DNA of 64,000 nt. Source: Podospora pseudoanserina. Its lineage: Eukaryota; Ascomycota; Sordariomycetes; Sordariales; Podosporaceae. The notes beneath the pieces are model-generated. The model did not search any database. It worked only from the letters and a program-made list of their open reading frames with translations, and had not been told where the DNA came from. Both the position numbers and the translations under genes were made by a program. The first letter of the stretch is position 1; the number at the start of each line of letters is the position of its first letter. Shown in pieces: positions 44,641 through 58,800 of the stretch. Location: the NCBI RefSeq assembly GCF_035222485.1, contig NC_085924.1, positions 4,278,001 through 4,342,000 on the forward strand, in the 5' to 3' direction.

Positions 44641-47600
44641 TAATGCCTTTCCTTCTAAATCGACGTTCCAACGACCGTATCCCTAAAATAGTATCTATAT
44701 CTCCGCTTCTTTTATATTTCTATAATATATCCCTCCTTTTCCTATTTAAGCTATTATATTTAATTATATAAGGAAATCGATTCGTACGAGTACCGACCGT
44801 CGCCGTAATTAAATATAATTCCTTACGAAATTTAGTTTCGTAATACTTAAATATATTTATTATAAAAAGAATAACCTTTAATATATAGCTTTTCCTCGAT
44901 ACGATCGGTGCCTTCCGTGTATTAACTTTAGCCGCTTCTATTATAACGTTTATAGCGTAGATCGTAAGTTTTCTCCTCGACCCTCTTTTTTCTTCTCTAA
45001 CTAGCTCCGTAGTCCGCCCTTTAATTAGGGAGAAAAAACGCTTAAATACCAAAAAGTAAGTTACCTTAAATAAACTTTTTCGTTTTAAGGTATAGTCGTA
45101 CGTTTTTAAGGTTTAAGCCCTCGCTACCTTTTGCTATAAGTCTCGGTTCCTCGAGGAGGAAGAAAGGGAGTCTTCCACGCGGCCTAATACCCCGTATAGC
45201 TCGCCGGTAGCGGATACCTCCGCTATTCCTTTTTCTATTACCGCTTCTCTTTCCGACTTTTCTTTTCTAGATCCCTCCTTAGGCTTTAACTAACCTCCGG
45301 TCCTTCCTTTGGATTTTAATATTACCGGTCTTTCCTTTCTAACTGCGTTAAATACCGTTAGTAGTACGCTTTTTATTCCTTAAAGTACTTAAAGCGTATA
45401 ATATTATTTATATTAAGTTCCCTTTATACTTTCTAACCTTATAATATAATATATAATATATTAATTACTATATTGAAAGCGCGGATTCGACTTTTATCGA
45501 AGTTCTTTTAGCTCCGTCTTATAGTTATTTAGTTATAAGCCGGGGCTAAATCTTTTTATTTATTTAAATTTTAGTCGGTCCGAATATCGTTAATAAAATT
45601 CTTTTTATTTATTTAGGTAGTTAAGGTATACCTATAGCTTCTACGAGTTATTTATAGCCGGATATTCTAATTAATTAATTAAATACTTTAATTAGCTTTT
45701 ATTAAACTATAAATCTAGTATTTTTTTTATATTATATTTTTCCTCTTCGTCCTCCGCTATTACCTATATATTAGCCTTACTTATATATAGTACGGGTTTT
45801 AAAAGTAAAATATAAAAGGTATATAACCGTAGACGTATCGTATTAAGTAGCTTTAATTCGAATATCGTTTCCGATATTTTCTTTTTAATTTTAAATAGTT
45901 TTACTCTCCTATAGTTTAGCTTTTTACTAAGTTTTTTAATACGTAGATTACGTATAGAAAGGAATACTATATTTCCCCCTTTAAAGTAAGGTCCTTCGAG
46001 CTTTTTAATATTATAGTATTTTTATATCCTTTTTTTTATAAACTTTATTTTTTACTTAAGCTTACCGTAAAATATATATATTTTATTTACTTTAATCCTA
46101 GCCCTAGGTACTTTTACTATAGGTCCCTACTGTAAGTTTACTTCGTAGCCGAAATTCGCGAAAAACGATATAGCTTTAATCGTTTCGGTTAATAATATAT
46201 TATATATTAGTTATACCGTAAGTAATAGTTTAATCTAATCGTCCTATTTAAAATTAATATAATTCTATAAGTATTATTTTACAATTTAGTTAAACCATTC
46301 CGTTTAACCGTCCGTTTAAAGGTAGTAGGCTAAAGATACTTTATTTATTACCCCTAACCTTATTATTAACGCTCTTTAAAACTTCGATACGAACTTAATA
46401 TCGCGGTTTATAATAAACTCCTTTAGCTATATATATATTAATATAATATACCGTAATATTATATCCGTTAATTATTTTATTAATTAAGTCTCTTTATAAG
46501 GTAAAAAGTATACTTACTTAGTAAGCTTATCGACTACCGTTAATATATTATTATACTTAACGCCGGTTACTGTATTTTTAGATTTTAGTAATTTAATAAT
46601 AAAGTTTATTATAATTAAACTTTATAGTTGTTTTACTATTAATAGTAGCTTTAGAAATCTATAGGGTTTATACTTTATAACCTTTATCCTTTCGTACGTA
46701 TAGTATAATTAAATAATTTCTTTAACGTTATCTTTAATCTTTAATTAGTTAAAATACTATTTAATCTTTTCTATAGTTTTAACGATACTTATATATTTTC
46801 CGAACTTTAATACGTAAATCTCTATTATTAATATTATTTTATTACCTAGCCTTATATATACTCGATTTTTATACTATAACCTTCCCTAATTATTTTTTTA
46901 GATACCTTATAACTCTAGCTTTTCCTACTAATATTATTCTATAATATCGTTACTTAACTTCCTTTAATATTTACTAAAAATAGTTTTTTTATAATATATT
47001 ATATAATATTCTATTTACGGTTATAATAGATACTTAAAGGTACTATCTAGCGCCTCTTTAAATAATAATAGTAACTCCCTAAGTATATCTTTATAGTGGT
47101 CGGCTCGCCGGTTAAATACGTTTATTTTAGCGTTCTCCGAACCTTTTTTATAATTAATTTAAAAATTAAATTCCGAAAGAAACTTTAATTATTATATTTA
47201 CCGCGCGTTAAAGATTTTTATAATAATAAAATACTATAGATTTTTATAATCCGTATAGACTTATATTTTATATTTAATACCGTTAAGGTATAGCCTTTAC
47301 TTTTCGAATACTTCGATAATAATAAATAGTTTTTTATTATAGATTAAGTAGTTTTAACGTACTTCCTTAAATTTCTTTAAAAAAAAAGCTACCGGGTATA
47401 ACTTACCGTTATCGTCTCGCTACCCTAATTATTTACCGATTATATAGTTTAATATATTTACCTCGACTTCGAATAGTTAATTAAGGTTTAATAATTTAAG
47501 TACCGGGTCCTTTAAAATAGCTTTTTTTAGCTCTTAAAAGGCCTACTTTTCTTCCTGCCTTTACCGGAACTCTATATCCTTCTTAATTAAGTAATTAAAT

Positions 47601-50600
47601 AGCTTTATAATATTTATATAACCCTAAATAAATATTTAATAAAAATTTATAAATCTTAAAAATTCCTTAATATATATTTATAACTATAGCGTAGGTTAGT
47701 CCTTAATTACCGTAATTTTCCTTAGTTCTATATAAACCTTACCTAGTAATATTAAATATCTTAAATATATTATTTTTTATATATAAAACTCGCTCTTTTC
47801 TTTATTAATTAAAAGTCCGGCTCTATATAACGCGTTAAATATCTTTCGTATATACCGTTTATATTCCTTTAAAGTATATAAGTAAATAAAAATATCGTTA
47901 AGGTAATATATTATTATTTTATCGAGGTACTTCCGTATTATATAGTTAACGAAAAATTAAAACGTCGCGAGTATATTAATTAGCTTAAATAGTATTACGA
48001 AATACTCGAAATAACTATAAGGTATATAAAATACTATTTTCTATTTATCTCTTTCTTTAATCCGTATATAGGCGTACCCGATAAATATATTTAAGCGTAT
48101 AAAGTATTATACTCCGGCTAATTAACTCCGTAATTTAAATATTAACGGTAGTAAGTAATTATTTTTTACCGTTTTATTATTTAATTAATAGTAATTTATA
48201 TATAATCGTAAACTACTATCTTTTTTCGGTACGAAGAATATAGAATATCCTATTAACGATATAAACTCCCTAATATATCCTTTCTTTAAGTTTTTATTTA
48301 AATATTTCCGTAGCTTTTTACTTTACTTATCGTTAATATAGTAAACTTTAAATAGTTATAATTTAGTTCCTTCTTTTATTTTAATTTCGTAGTCCTACGG
48401 TCCTTACTTTAAAAGCCCCTTTAAATACTTAGCCGTAAAAGCTAAGTATCCTCGATACTTTACCGGTACCGCCTTCTTCTCGCCCTTCTCTATATTATTA
48501 TAGTAAGCGTATTTATTAACTTCCGATATTTCTACTAACGTTATTAACCCTATTTCTTCGATCTTACTACTTATATCGATAAAATACATTATTATTTCCT
48601 ATATTCCTTACGGTAATACCGTGGAGGATATTTATTCTATACTTTACTCCGTACGTACTTTTAATTTTCTATCGTTAATTAAATACTTTTAAGGTTTTTT
48701 TAATCGTAAATAACTACTATCCCTCTAATTAATATTTAAGTTATAATCTTTATACTATAATTATTTTAAAATTATATCCTTCGAGGGTCCTATATTTATA
48801 ATATCGAATATAATTAATATCGTTTTTCCTTCGACTATAATATCTAAAGGTAATATCTTTCTATAGACTTTTTATGTAGGAAATAGTTTTTATATAATAA
48901 TTTATTCCTTCTTTTTTTTTTATAGTATATAGGCCTAATATACGAATTATAACGAAATTAAATTCGTTTTTATATTATTATTTATTAATATTATTATTTA
49001 AAGATCCCTTTATCGTATAGTAACCTAAAAGCGTTTATTTTTCTTACTTCTTTCCTATACGGTAGCGACCTTATTAATAAGCGCCGGATCGTTATTTTAT
49101 ATTTTTACCTTACGTTAATACCTTTAAAAATATCGTTCGTGGTCCGTTAAAAGTTAACGGTCCCCGCGAAGGGCCGTAAGTCGTTTCCTAAACGGTTATA
49201 TTGTTTAAAAGCGTTCTTTTACTCCGGATTATTTAGTAATATAAAGTCTTTTAACTATACCCGCTTAACTTCCTTCTATTTTCCGTCTTTAATATTTTTT
49301 TATATTTACGTTTAATAGCGGTTTTTCTATTTAATTTTAAACGTTTTAGTTTAATAATACTATTTAATTTTCTCTTATAAGTATATAACGTAGTTTAGGC
49401 TTAAGTACTATCTTAATATTATTTTTTTTATAAATATATATTATTATTTATATTTTAATTATTTACGTATTTAACGTAGTACTTTATATACTTTAATACG
49501 ATTTATATAACCTAAAGGCTATCCTTTAATTTAACTGGATTTTAAACTTTTTATAAAATATAGTCGTTTAGGTCTTCCTATTAAGCCTTTTCCTATCGGG
49601 CTATAATCCTTTTAATTAATTATAGCTTACTTTCTTTACTTACCTTATATATCGGTTAATAGTTATATAGCGTTTTACTTTAATAATACTTTATATATCT
49701 ATATATAATATATTAAAACTAAAGTATTTTCCGATATTCTAAATACTTAAAATAAAGTTATACCGTATTTTTTTTATAAAGTATATACTATATAAATATT
49801 AATATATTCTTTAGTAACTTCGCGATCTTAATATTAACGACCTTCTTACCTTTTTAATACTTTTTTTAACTTTTATATAAAAGTTTTATAGGCTATAATA
49901 TATTTTATAAAATAGTAATTCCGTATTTACTATATTACCTCTTTAATATCGTTTATTTAGTAAGTCTTTACGTAAGACCTTTATCTTTAGCGACCTCCGT
50001 AATAACTTTTATAACGATCTATATTAATTAATTTTATAATATTTATATTTAAAGATCTCCTTTTTTATATTTTGCCTTTAATCTTTCTAGGGCTTCCTTT
50101 ACCTTTTAAAATTTTATATTTTCTTATCTAGCGTATTAATTAAAGTTTTTTTCGGAGCTTACTACTCTGCTTTATTAATATTTAATAGTTATTACCTTTA
50201 TAACCTTCGGTCCCTTCGATATAGTAATTAATATAATCTCCTTTTTCTATTCGAGCCGTTTAGGTACCCCATAATCCTTTTTAAAATATTTTACTTTACT
50301 ATAATTAAAATACTTAAAGTTATTTTTACTTTAACTCCGGCTTTACGGCCTTTATTATTATATAGTATCGACGTCTATCGGTCCTAAATATATAGTACCG
50401 AAATAATTAATATTAAAATATCTTTATTTATATTTATCGTTAAAATAATTACTACCGAAATATCCTTTATAATTATTATTATAAATACTTTTACTGTAGT
50501 TCCTTTTCTCCGTACGACGCTCGAATTACCGATCGTTAATCTATATAATTATAGTAATATATTTATCGATAGTATCGGGCTTTAACTCTTTATATAATTT

Positions 50601-51287
50601 ATTTTTTACTTTTTCTTTAAAGCTATAATAAAAAAACTATATTAACCCCTTATCGTTAATAATATTACGTAAACTATCGATTTTAAATTAAGTTATATAG
50701 TTAACCGTTAAACGCGTTTAATATAAGTTTAAAAGTTTTTTTTACGCGCGCCTTACCTTATCGTACTCCCTAAATACTTCTTTAAATTTAGCCTTAAAGG
50801 TATAGTAGCTCTCGAAGTATTCTACGGTAATTTTCTCCTAATCCTCCGGCTCCTACTTATAATAATCGTCGAGGATAGGCTTAAACTACGCGAAAGCCTT
50901 ATCTTTAAGCTTAATAGCCGCGAAGATTACCTTCGACTTTTCGTTAATAAATTAATTTAAGTATTAACGAAAATAAGTTTTAAGCTAGATTAAAAACCTT
51001 TTAAGCTTTACCTTTTTTCCTTTATAACGCTCCGGTACCGGGAACTTAATGGCCGACTTAGACGTAGTCGAGATAGCGAAGATCTATTCCCGGGTTTATT
51101 AAGCCTCGTCCTCGAGCTTTTTAAGACGCTTAATAACCTGCTTTACGGTAAAAGATATATATCTGGAAGGTCCCTCGGCGCCTGGGCTAGGCAGGACGCC
51201 TCCTATCTAAATATTCTTAGGTCCGGCTATAGTAGTAAAAAGACGCTTTTAACTTATCCGTAATAAAGTTAAAGTAAGTATATAACG

Positions 51288-51733
51288 TATAACGAACCTC
51301 TATCCAGAACCTTTAAAAGGGATATTAGTTAAAGGTACTTCTAAATAATCTTAGTTCCGTATAGCTAAATAATATATAATAATAGCTTATCTTTATTACA
51401 ATAGTCTAATACTAACGATTGTAACTTATATTGTATACTGCGGAACTGTCTATCTACGCCAGCTAGTTCCTCCGTATATATAGACCTTGGAACCCTAAGA
51501 TGCTCGTCCTGCTACGGCCTCGATCACTCCTAGCATATTGCATCCCGCAATATGCTCGTCGTGCTATACCTCTGATTACCCTTAGCACCTTGCATCCTGC
51601 AGACTGCTCGTAAGCCTTGGCACCATAGCACTTTTGTCCATGCCTGATTGGCCGTCCCCTGACTTCCTTAATGATTGGCTGGACGCCCCGCGTCCCACAT
51701 GTAGCGTAGCTTGCTGTTGGTTTAACTGTGACA
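51288..51733 (-). repeat. 5' LTR of element B
   Basis: 446 bp. In element orientation it begins TGTCACAGTT. The outer ~300 bp (about 51420-51733) are nearly unmutated and GC-normal, while the inner ~110 bp are strongly mutated. Confidence 0.85.
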
Positions 51734-51738
51734 TATAA
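51734..51738. other. Target-site duplication TATAA, right
   Basis: Partner of 44190-44194. Confidence 0.6.
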
Positions 51739-52832
51739 TCAAAAAGATTAATTAAGTTTTCAAGTTTAATTTTTCGATTTGAAGTAATTTAAACTTATAT
51801 AAATATATTATTATATTCCGGTATATTTTTTTCTTCTTCTTTTACCTATTCTACCATTTTTTACCGTTTTTAAAAAACGTTGGTAATAATAATACGTAGT
51901 TAAAATAATATTTTACGAAAGGCTTCAATATTAAAAAGAAATTAATAAATGATAAATCTCGATTAAACTGGGTATATATATGAATTATGAATAATTATAA
52001 AGTCAAAATTAATGTAATTCTAAAATAAATTTAATTATGTCGGATTATCGGTTAATTCCGGATTTATAAAAACCAAAAAAGTTACCCAAATAATAATAAT
52101 AAATATTTTTTAGTATTAATTAATAATAGATTATTTCTAATTTTTACTTTAAAAAATACATAAAGCAGATATGAAAATTTTATTAATAATATTTATTATA
52201 TTATTACTATAATTTACTTTAATAATAATAAACTATTTAACCCGTTCGTTATTTTTATATAAGATAATCTAGGTTTCGAACTTAGTTATATTAGCGAAAT
52301 AATTATTTTTAATAAGCTATTTATAATTCAAATTTTTATTGGATCTTACTTAGTTAAAAAAGCACGAAAAATAATATTTTACCTATTAAAAAAGTTAATT
52401 ATAATAAGGCTTTAGTATTTTATAAAACTTTTAATTATAAATTTATGAGTATTTCCTTAACCTTCCCGCATTACTTTATAATTCAAAAAGTCGTAAGAAT
52501 ATTTACTAATAATAGGAAAGGGGTTTTATTTCGGACGAAAGAGGTATAGACCGATTAAAACGGTAACGGCCGTTTAGATAAATAGTTAGGCCGATATTTA
52601 GTTCCTTCATACGGCTTTACAGTGTTGGTTACATCAAAAAGTGAACATCATCATCAATATCATTGTCACCACTTTTATATCTTATTGGAGGATCCGTCCA
52701 ATTACTCGACTAATAAACTTTAATATCAATGCGAATTGACTTTGATTGGTTGGACAAGAAGATAGCCAAGCATGATTCATTATGATTCATTATTTGAAAG
52801 GATAGTGGACCTTTGCTAGCAGCTACACAGCC
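51739..52832. other. AT-rich DNA grading into the PKS 3' flank
   Basis: Strongly AT-rich to about 52,610, then normal composition. No gene is seen. The PKS stop codon lies at 52833, about 1.1 kb from element B. Confidence 0.5.
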
Positions 52833-55800
52833 TCATGCTCTTTCAGCCAGCAATCTCTCCACGACACTCATCGCCAGACTCTCAATCGACGGCGCCCCCA
52901 TAATCTCCAGAACCGTCACCTCAGTTCCCAGCCGCTGCCGACACCAGTTGCGCAACTCGATAGCCATCAGAGAATCGATGCCCAACGATACCGGGCTTGC
53001 CGTGACATCCAGGCTCTCGACCGGCTTCATCATGAAGGTCAGAAGCGTTGTGCCAATGTGCCGCGAAATGATGGCGCTGGCAGACGGCTCAGAAAATATC
53101 TGAGCATTGTCGCTCGCAGCAGCAAATAATTCGTCGAGATCAGTGCAGCCATCCTGCTTCTCCAGCATTGCGCTTGGCATACTGCCCGCTGTGCCGGCCT
53201 TTTGCTTCTCATGGCTTCGCAACACACCGAATCTAGGGTCTCGACCCCACAGCGAGACGGCACGATTCTGGGCCGAAGCTCGCGACTCATCAACCCTCAG
53301 CCCAATAGCCAGCTGACTCTTGTTGACAAAGGATTCAGCGGTTGCGGACCTCTTCGGAGCAGGGGGGCCTGATGTCTTTATTGCAAGCTCTAGAGCATCA
53401 AGAACCTTTTGCTCGCCCAGGATATGCGCACCCTTGGACTGGAACAGCTCTTTGACGGCCTTGTTCTGGCTCACGTAGCCGACATCGCCCACAATGCCGA
53501 CATCCATGACCGACGCGCAGAGACCGAGATGATGGCGATACTGAACAAACGAATCTAGGAACGTGTTGGCAGCAGCGTAGTTGGCCTGCCCCCGGTTGCC
53601 CCAGACACCAGAGGAAGACCCAAAGAGAACGAAAAAATCGAGGCTTTCGTCCGAAAAGGCCTTGTGCAGGTTCCATGTCCCTTCAACCTTGGGGCCCATG
53701 ACTGCCTCCCAGTCGCTGTGTGTCATTTGGGGGAATGCGGCATCCCTCAGAACCATGGCCAGCTGAACCACACCAGCAACAGGGGGCCGTGCCTCGGATG
53801 CGACCCGGCGGACATCTTGCAAGCTTGTTACACTACCCTTGATGACCTTGACAGCGCAGCCCATGGCGGCAAGCTCCTCGGTAAGTTGGGAAGCTTCTGG
53901 AGCATCTTGGCCGCTTCGAGACAAGAAAACCAGATGCCTTGCGCCGCTCTCTGCCATCCAGATGGCTACCTGTCGACCCAGGCCACCCAGCCCACCGACA
54001 AGAAGATACGATGCATCTGCACGAAGGGAAAACCCGCTCCGGACAGTGGCTGTAGCCGGGAGAAGTAAAGGGTCCCCAGGCATACGCACCACCAGCTTGC
54101 CGGTATGCTGTCCTGTCTGCATGAACCGCAACCCGTCTTCCAGCTGGGACCAATCGTAGCAAGTCATCGGGAGGATAGGATGGATCTTTCCTGCTTTGTA
54201 AAACGCCATGGCCCGTTCCAGCAAACTGTGATGAATGTCAGCGGGCTTGCAATACGAGCTTCAAGCCGGGAACGAGATGTATTGTACCTTTTGGCCATTT
54301 CTGGTCTCTTGACGTACATGGGCGCAAGGTCAACGCCGAAGAAGGAGCGGTTCTCCTGAAACATGTCCATGGCCAACTTACCGTGGCCGATGAAATCTCT
54401 CTTGCCAATCTCGACCATGCTGCCAAACTCGGCAACGCATTTCCACTGGTGCTTTGTTAGCCTTGGAGCCGGGTGTATGTGCACGGGTACTGACCGAAGC
54501 ATGGAGGAGATCCCCCGACAGAGAGTTGAGAACAACATCAACGCCCTGCTCCTTTGTTTCACGATAGACGCCATCCACAAAGCTAGAGTCTCGAGAGTGG
54601 AAAATGCGCTGTCTCGGGATGTCAAAGGTATCAACAAGGTACTGGACCTTTTCTTCGCTACCGACTGTTGCATAAATCTCCGCTCCTACCATGCGAGCAA
54701 CATGGATCGCTGCGATACCAATCCCGCCACAGGCGGAGTGGATGAGAACGGACTGTTGAAGGACTTAGCACCTTTTAGCGATCAAACAGAGCTTGGACCG
54801 ACTTACCTGACCGGCTTTCAGCCTTGCCAGATCCAACAAGCCATGGATAACCGTGCAGTACACGCTCGGAATTGTCGCTGCTTCTTCGAATGAGATCTCG
54901 TCTGGTATCTTGGCCACAATTCTTGCCTTTACCCTGGTGGCATAGCTGTTGAACGCGCCCACAGCCACCCTGTCTCCCACTTTGAGGCCATTGGAAGCAG
55001 CACCGGGTCCGACAGCGCTGACGACACCGGCGCACTCCAACCCCAGCCCTGTCCCCTCGACCTTTTGTCCGTCAATCACCCCCATAGCGGTCAGGATGTC
55101 CTTGAAGTTCATCCCTGCCGCTCTTGTGTCGACAATAACCTCATCACCAACCAGCGTGGATGCACCAAGCTCTGAGTTGGGGACATTTACCCATTCGAGG
55201 CCTTTCAGCGATCCCCGTTTCGTTACTTTGAGCTTCCTAGCCGCTCCGGCGGATGCCGAGTCAACTTCGAGAGCCAAGCTGTCCTCCACAGAAAAGCGAT
55301 GGAAACGAGGGACATAAACGGTGTTTCTGACCAGGGCATACTCGTAGTCGGTCCCGGAATCGTCGTCGCCTTGGTCTCCACCGGAGGCGATTTGCTGTTG
55401 AAAGTGGCAGAGAACTTGGCAGATTGTATTCATCTGTTCGTCAGAAGCCAAAAAGTCCAGGTTTTCGAGCTCAAGGGTGGCAAAGTCGACGAGAAGCTCA
55501 TTGCGAATAGTGCGAGCGAGACCAAGAATACGTGAGTACTGGGGCTCTGTGCAGTTGACTTGGGACGATTTAGTCAACCACAGCATTCCAAAGCCGCTTG
55601 AGCTGCCAAGGTTCGTGGTAAATGCCTGGAGCTGGGAGAAGGCGGTTGGAGATAAACCATCGAGGAAGGGCTTGTTTGTCTCGAGATCGAGAATGGAGAT
55701 TATGTCGCTCTTTGGAGTGTCATGGAGCCCAATGATTTCCACTTCAAAATTGCGGTTCTGGAGGGCCTTGACCACGGCGTTGGCAACGGGGCTTTCTGGC

Positions 55801-58800
55801 TGCGCTGACAGGACGGAGATGCCTCGGCGGTCCACGGGAGGAGGAGGAGCACACGATGCGACCCAGGTAATGTTGAGCTCGTAGAACGCGTCCTCTTCAT
55901 TGAGCATAACCGGGTGAGCATGCTCAAACCCAGCTTTGGACATTTCATCAATCCATCTTTGATAGCCAACGTATGGTTCGTCGAGACGACCATCTGCCTC
56001 TCCCAGCCACCAACCCGAAAGCGGGCCCATGGTGTAGTTGAACCACTTTGTCGTTGGGGAAAGCTCTTGCAAAAGCATCTGCCCATCAGGCTTCAGTAGC
56101 TTCCTCACGTTGACAAGCGTCTCGTGCAGGCTGGGCGTGGCGTGCAAGACGTTGGTGGCAATGACGAGATCATATGAGCCAAGTTTAAATCCCTGACTTG
56201 CTGGGTCAATACTGATATCAAGGGGCATAAACTCCATGGCTTTGACTTTGTCGAATCTTTCCTTGGCCGCAGGGAAAAAGCCAGCAGAGATGTCGGTGAA
56301 GGTGTAGGACGAGAAGGAATCCAGCGAACCCAAGACTACCTCGGTCGTTGCTCCAGTGCCGGCCCCGACTTCGAGAATCTTTAGGTTCGGCTTGCTGTGG
56401 CTCAGCAGTCTTAAGAATTGGCTGTAATTCTTGTTGTCAATGAAGTTGTACAAGTTGGTCAACACATCTCCCTTTCGAAGAACCTCGAGTGCTTCAATGT
56501 CGCCGCGGAAAATCTCCTCGATTGCATCAAAGATCCTGTGAACAGCCGTGCCAATGATGGATGCCTCTGTGTTCTCAATCTCCCTGGCTGTTTGGGAAAT
56601 AAGAGTCACTCGCTCCGTCGAGGATAGCTGGAGGAGTTCGTCAACATTATCGACGAGGGCATATCCCCGACTCTTGGCCTGTTCCACTTGGGCGTGCAAC
56701 CAAGCATGAAATTTCCTGAGATGCTCATGGGCGATTGTATGGATGACGCCCTCCAGGCGCTTACAAGCCTCGATGGAGCAGCATAGCGTCAACTTTTGCA
56801 ACAAGGGAAATGTTTCTCGCTCCACCAGGGTCCGGACGTCGACCAAGTCTCTCAGGTCTTGAAAGGCCACATGGGGCTTCCATACGAGGTGCGCGCCAGC
56901 ATGAGGATCAACTTCAGGAGCAGGCTCTTCTTCCCCCACAGGGGACAGTTTGATGTCTCTGATGACCAGCACAATATCCTCATTGTTTCGACCAACGCCC
57001 ATGCATGTGCCATCGACGCCTCCTCTGACTGTGTAGTCAGCCCCAGCCTCCACAGTCATCTCATTATTGGCACCCAAAGTCCCGATGTAGACATCACCAA
57101 GGAACGTGGGGACGATCGACCGCTTGTGCATGGCTCGTGTCTGTCCACGGCAAGCCGCTGCCATGAACAACTGGAGACAGCAGTCAATGGTCGTCGGGTG
57201 AAGCTGATAGACAGAGTCGTTCTCATCGATTCGGTTGACGATGTGAGCCACAGCCTTGTTCTCGGCAGGATGAGCAGAAAGCCTCTCGATGCCCTGAAAC
57301 CGAGGACCGTAGTTAAGCCCGACATTGCGCCACGTCTGGTACCACGGTCCTGCCGCAATCTTTCTCGGCAGGTCCCTGATTGCGGGCACCTCGACGCCGT
57401 CAAGGTGTCGTCCACCTATGACCTGACCAGAGCAGTGCTTGGTCCACGCCCCTCCGTTGCACGACGAGATTGTAAACTCGTACCACGCCGAGTTCAGGCT
57501 CGTTGTCAGACGGTGGGGACGCAGCGTTAAAACGGTCTCGTTGTGCCCCGAGTCTCGGCATATCATGGCGTGGCCGATGGATACCTCTCGGAGAGTGTAA
57601 TCAGTGCAGCCCGTGACCTGTCGAACGGCTTCACCTGCCATGGCAATGTAGCCTGCCGCAGGAAAAACGATATCGGGCCCGACCATGTGATCTCTGATCC
57701 AGGGGACATCGGCGAGGCGCAAAATGTTTCGCCATGCAGGCTCAGCATCACCACACTCGGCAATGTGAGACCCCAAGAGGTCGTGACGGGGAAACTTGGG
57801 AAATCTCCTCATGTGGGACAGGCGGCTTTCGTACCAGTAGTGACCCTCATAATGCCAGGGATGGTTGGGGAGGTTGGTCAAGACTTTGCCACGGGGGTTG
57901 ATGTCTTGAAATGCAAGCTTGAAGCCTCTTGTGAATAGCTCGCCGGCGAACGTTAGCATGTTGATAGTCCCATCTTGGCCTCTGACCAAAGTAGGGAGGT
58001 ATTCGACCTTGTTTGGCTGAAAGGTTTGCATGATCTGCCTGAGAGGACCAGCAAGCGCCGAATGAGGTCCAATTTCGGCAATAATGCTCTCGGGAAAACG
58101 AGCAAGGACAGTTTGAACAGCCGTGTGGAAGAGCACTGGTGATTCCAGATTGCTTCTCCAGTACGAAGCATCCAAAGATCCTCCCTGGTCAAGGATTTTG
58201 TTGGTGACGGTTGAGAAGAACGGTACCGAGGGCGACTTGCTTGAAACAAAAGGACGAAGCATTGTTTCGTATATCTCGCCAACGCTCTTCATGTGATCTA
58301 GAGTTCTGTCAGCTTATTTTCTTTGATGGAATCACATGGACAAGCTTACGGGAGTGGTACGCCATCTCCACCACCAGCTTTCTTACAAACACATCAGGGG
58401 CTTCCTCTTTGATCTCGGCAATGACTTGGTCGATCTTGTCCGCGTCGCCGGACAAAGTCACGCTGGTTGGACTATTTTCGCAGGCAACCACCACGCCAGG
58501 GACGAGAAACAGGTCCACCCCGTCTTTGCCCAATCCAACAGCGGCCATGGCTCCTTTTTGGCCGGTCTGCTGTCCCATGACAAAACCTCGCAGATACGCA
58601 GCAACGATGGCCTCTTGCATGTCTAAGGCGGAGGCAGCATATGCCGCAGCAATCTCTCCGCTCGAATGACCGACGACACCTGCCGGGACGACTCCAAACT
58701 TTCTCAGCAGGTTAACAATGATGATCTGAACGGCTGTGCAGAGAGGCTGCGAGAACTCTGCCTTGTTGACATTGCTTGTCTCTTTGGGGCGTAAAAGTTC

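Larger units (their letters stand above)
44195..51733 (-). mobile_element. Full-length RIP-inactivated Gypsy-type LTR retrotransposon (element B)
   Basis: A 7,539-bp element on the minus strand with two 446-bp LTRs and a TATAA duplication. Its 5' end is on the right. Relics in order from the 5' LTR are a Gag-like region (about 51,200-50,700), a zinc-knuckle region with Cys codons mutated to Tyr (near 50,280-50,330), and reverse transcriptase (about 48,600-47,700). The catalytic YxDD box survives as YLND at 47894-47905, a GAC-to-AAC change. The end of pol follows, including a 110-codon open remnant at 44720-45052. All frames are riddled with stops, so it cannot move on its own. Its internal sequence parallels element A. 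Mutation is densest inside and weaker toward both outer ends. Confidence 0.85.

Noticed and set aside
41470-52620. AT-rich block as a centromere
   Set aside because: Most of it is explained by one identifiable retrotransposon and LTR-like repeats. It is short, and a similar block lies 25 kb away.
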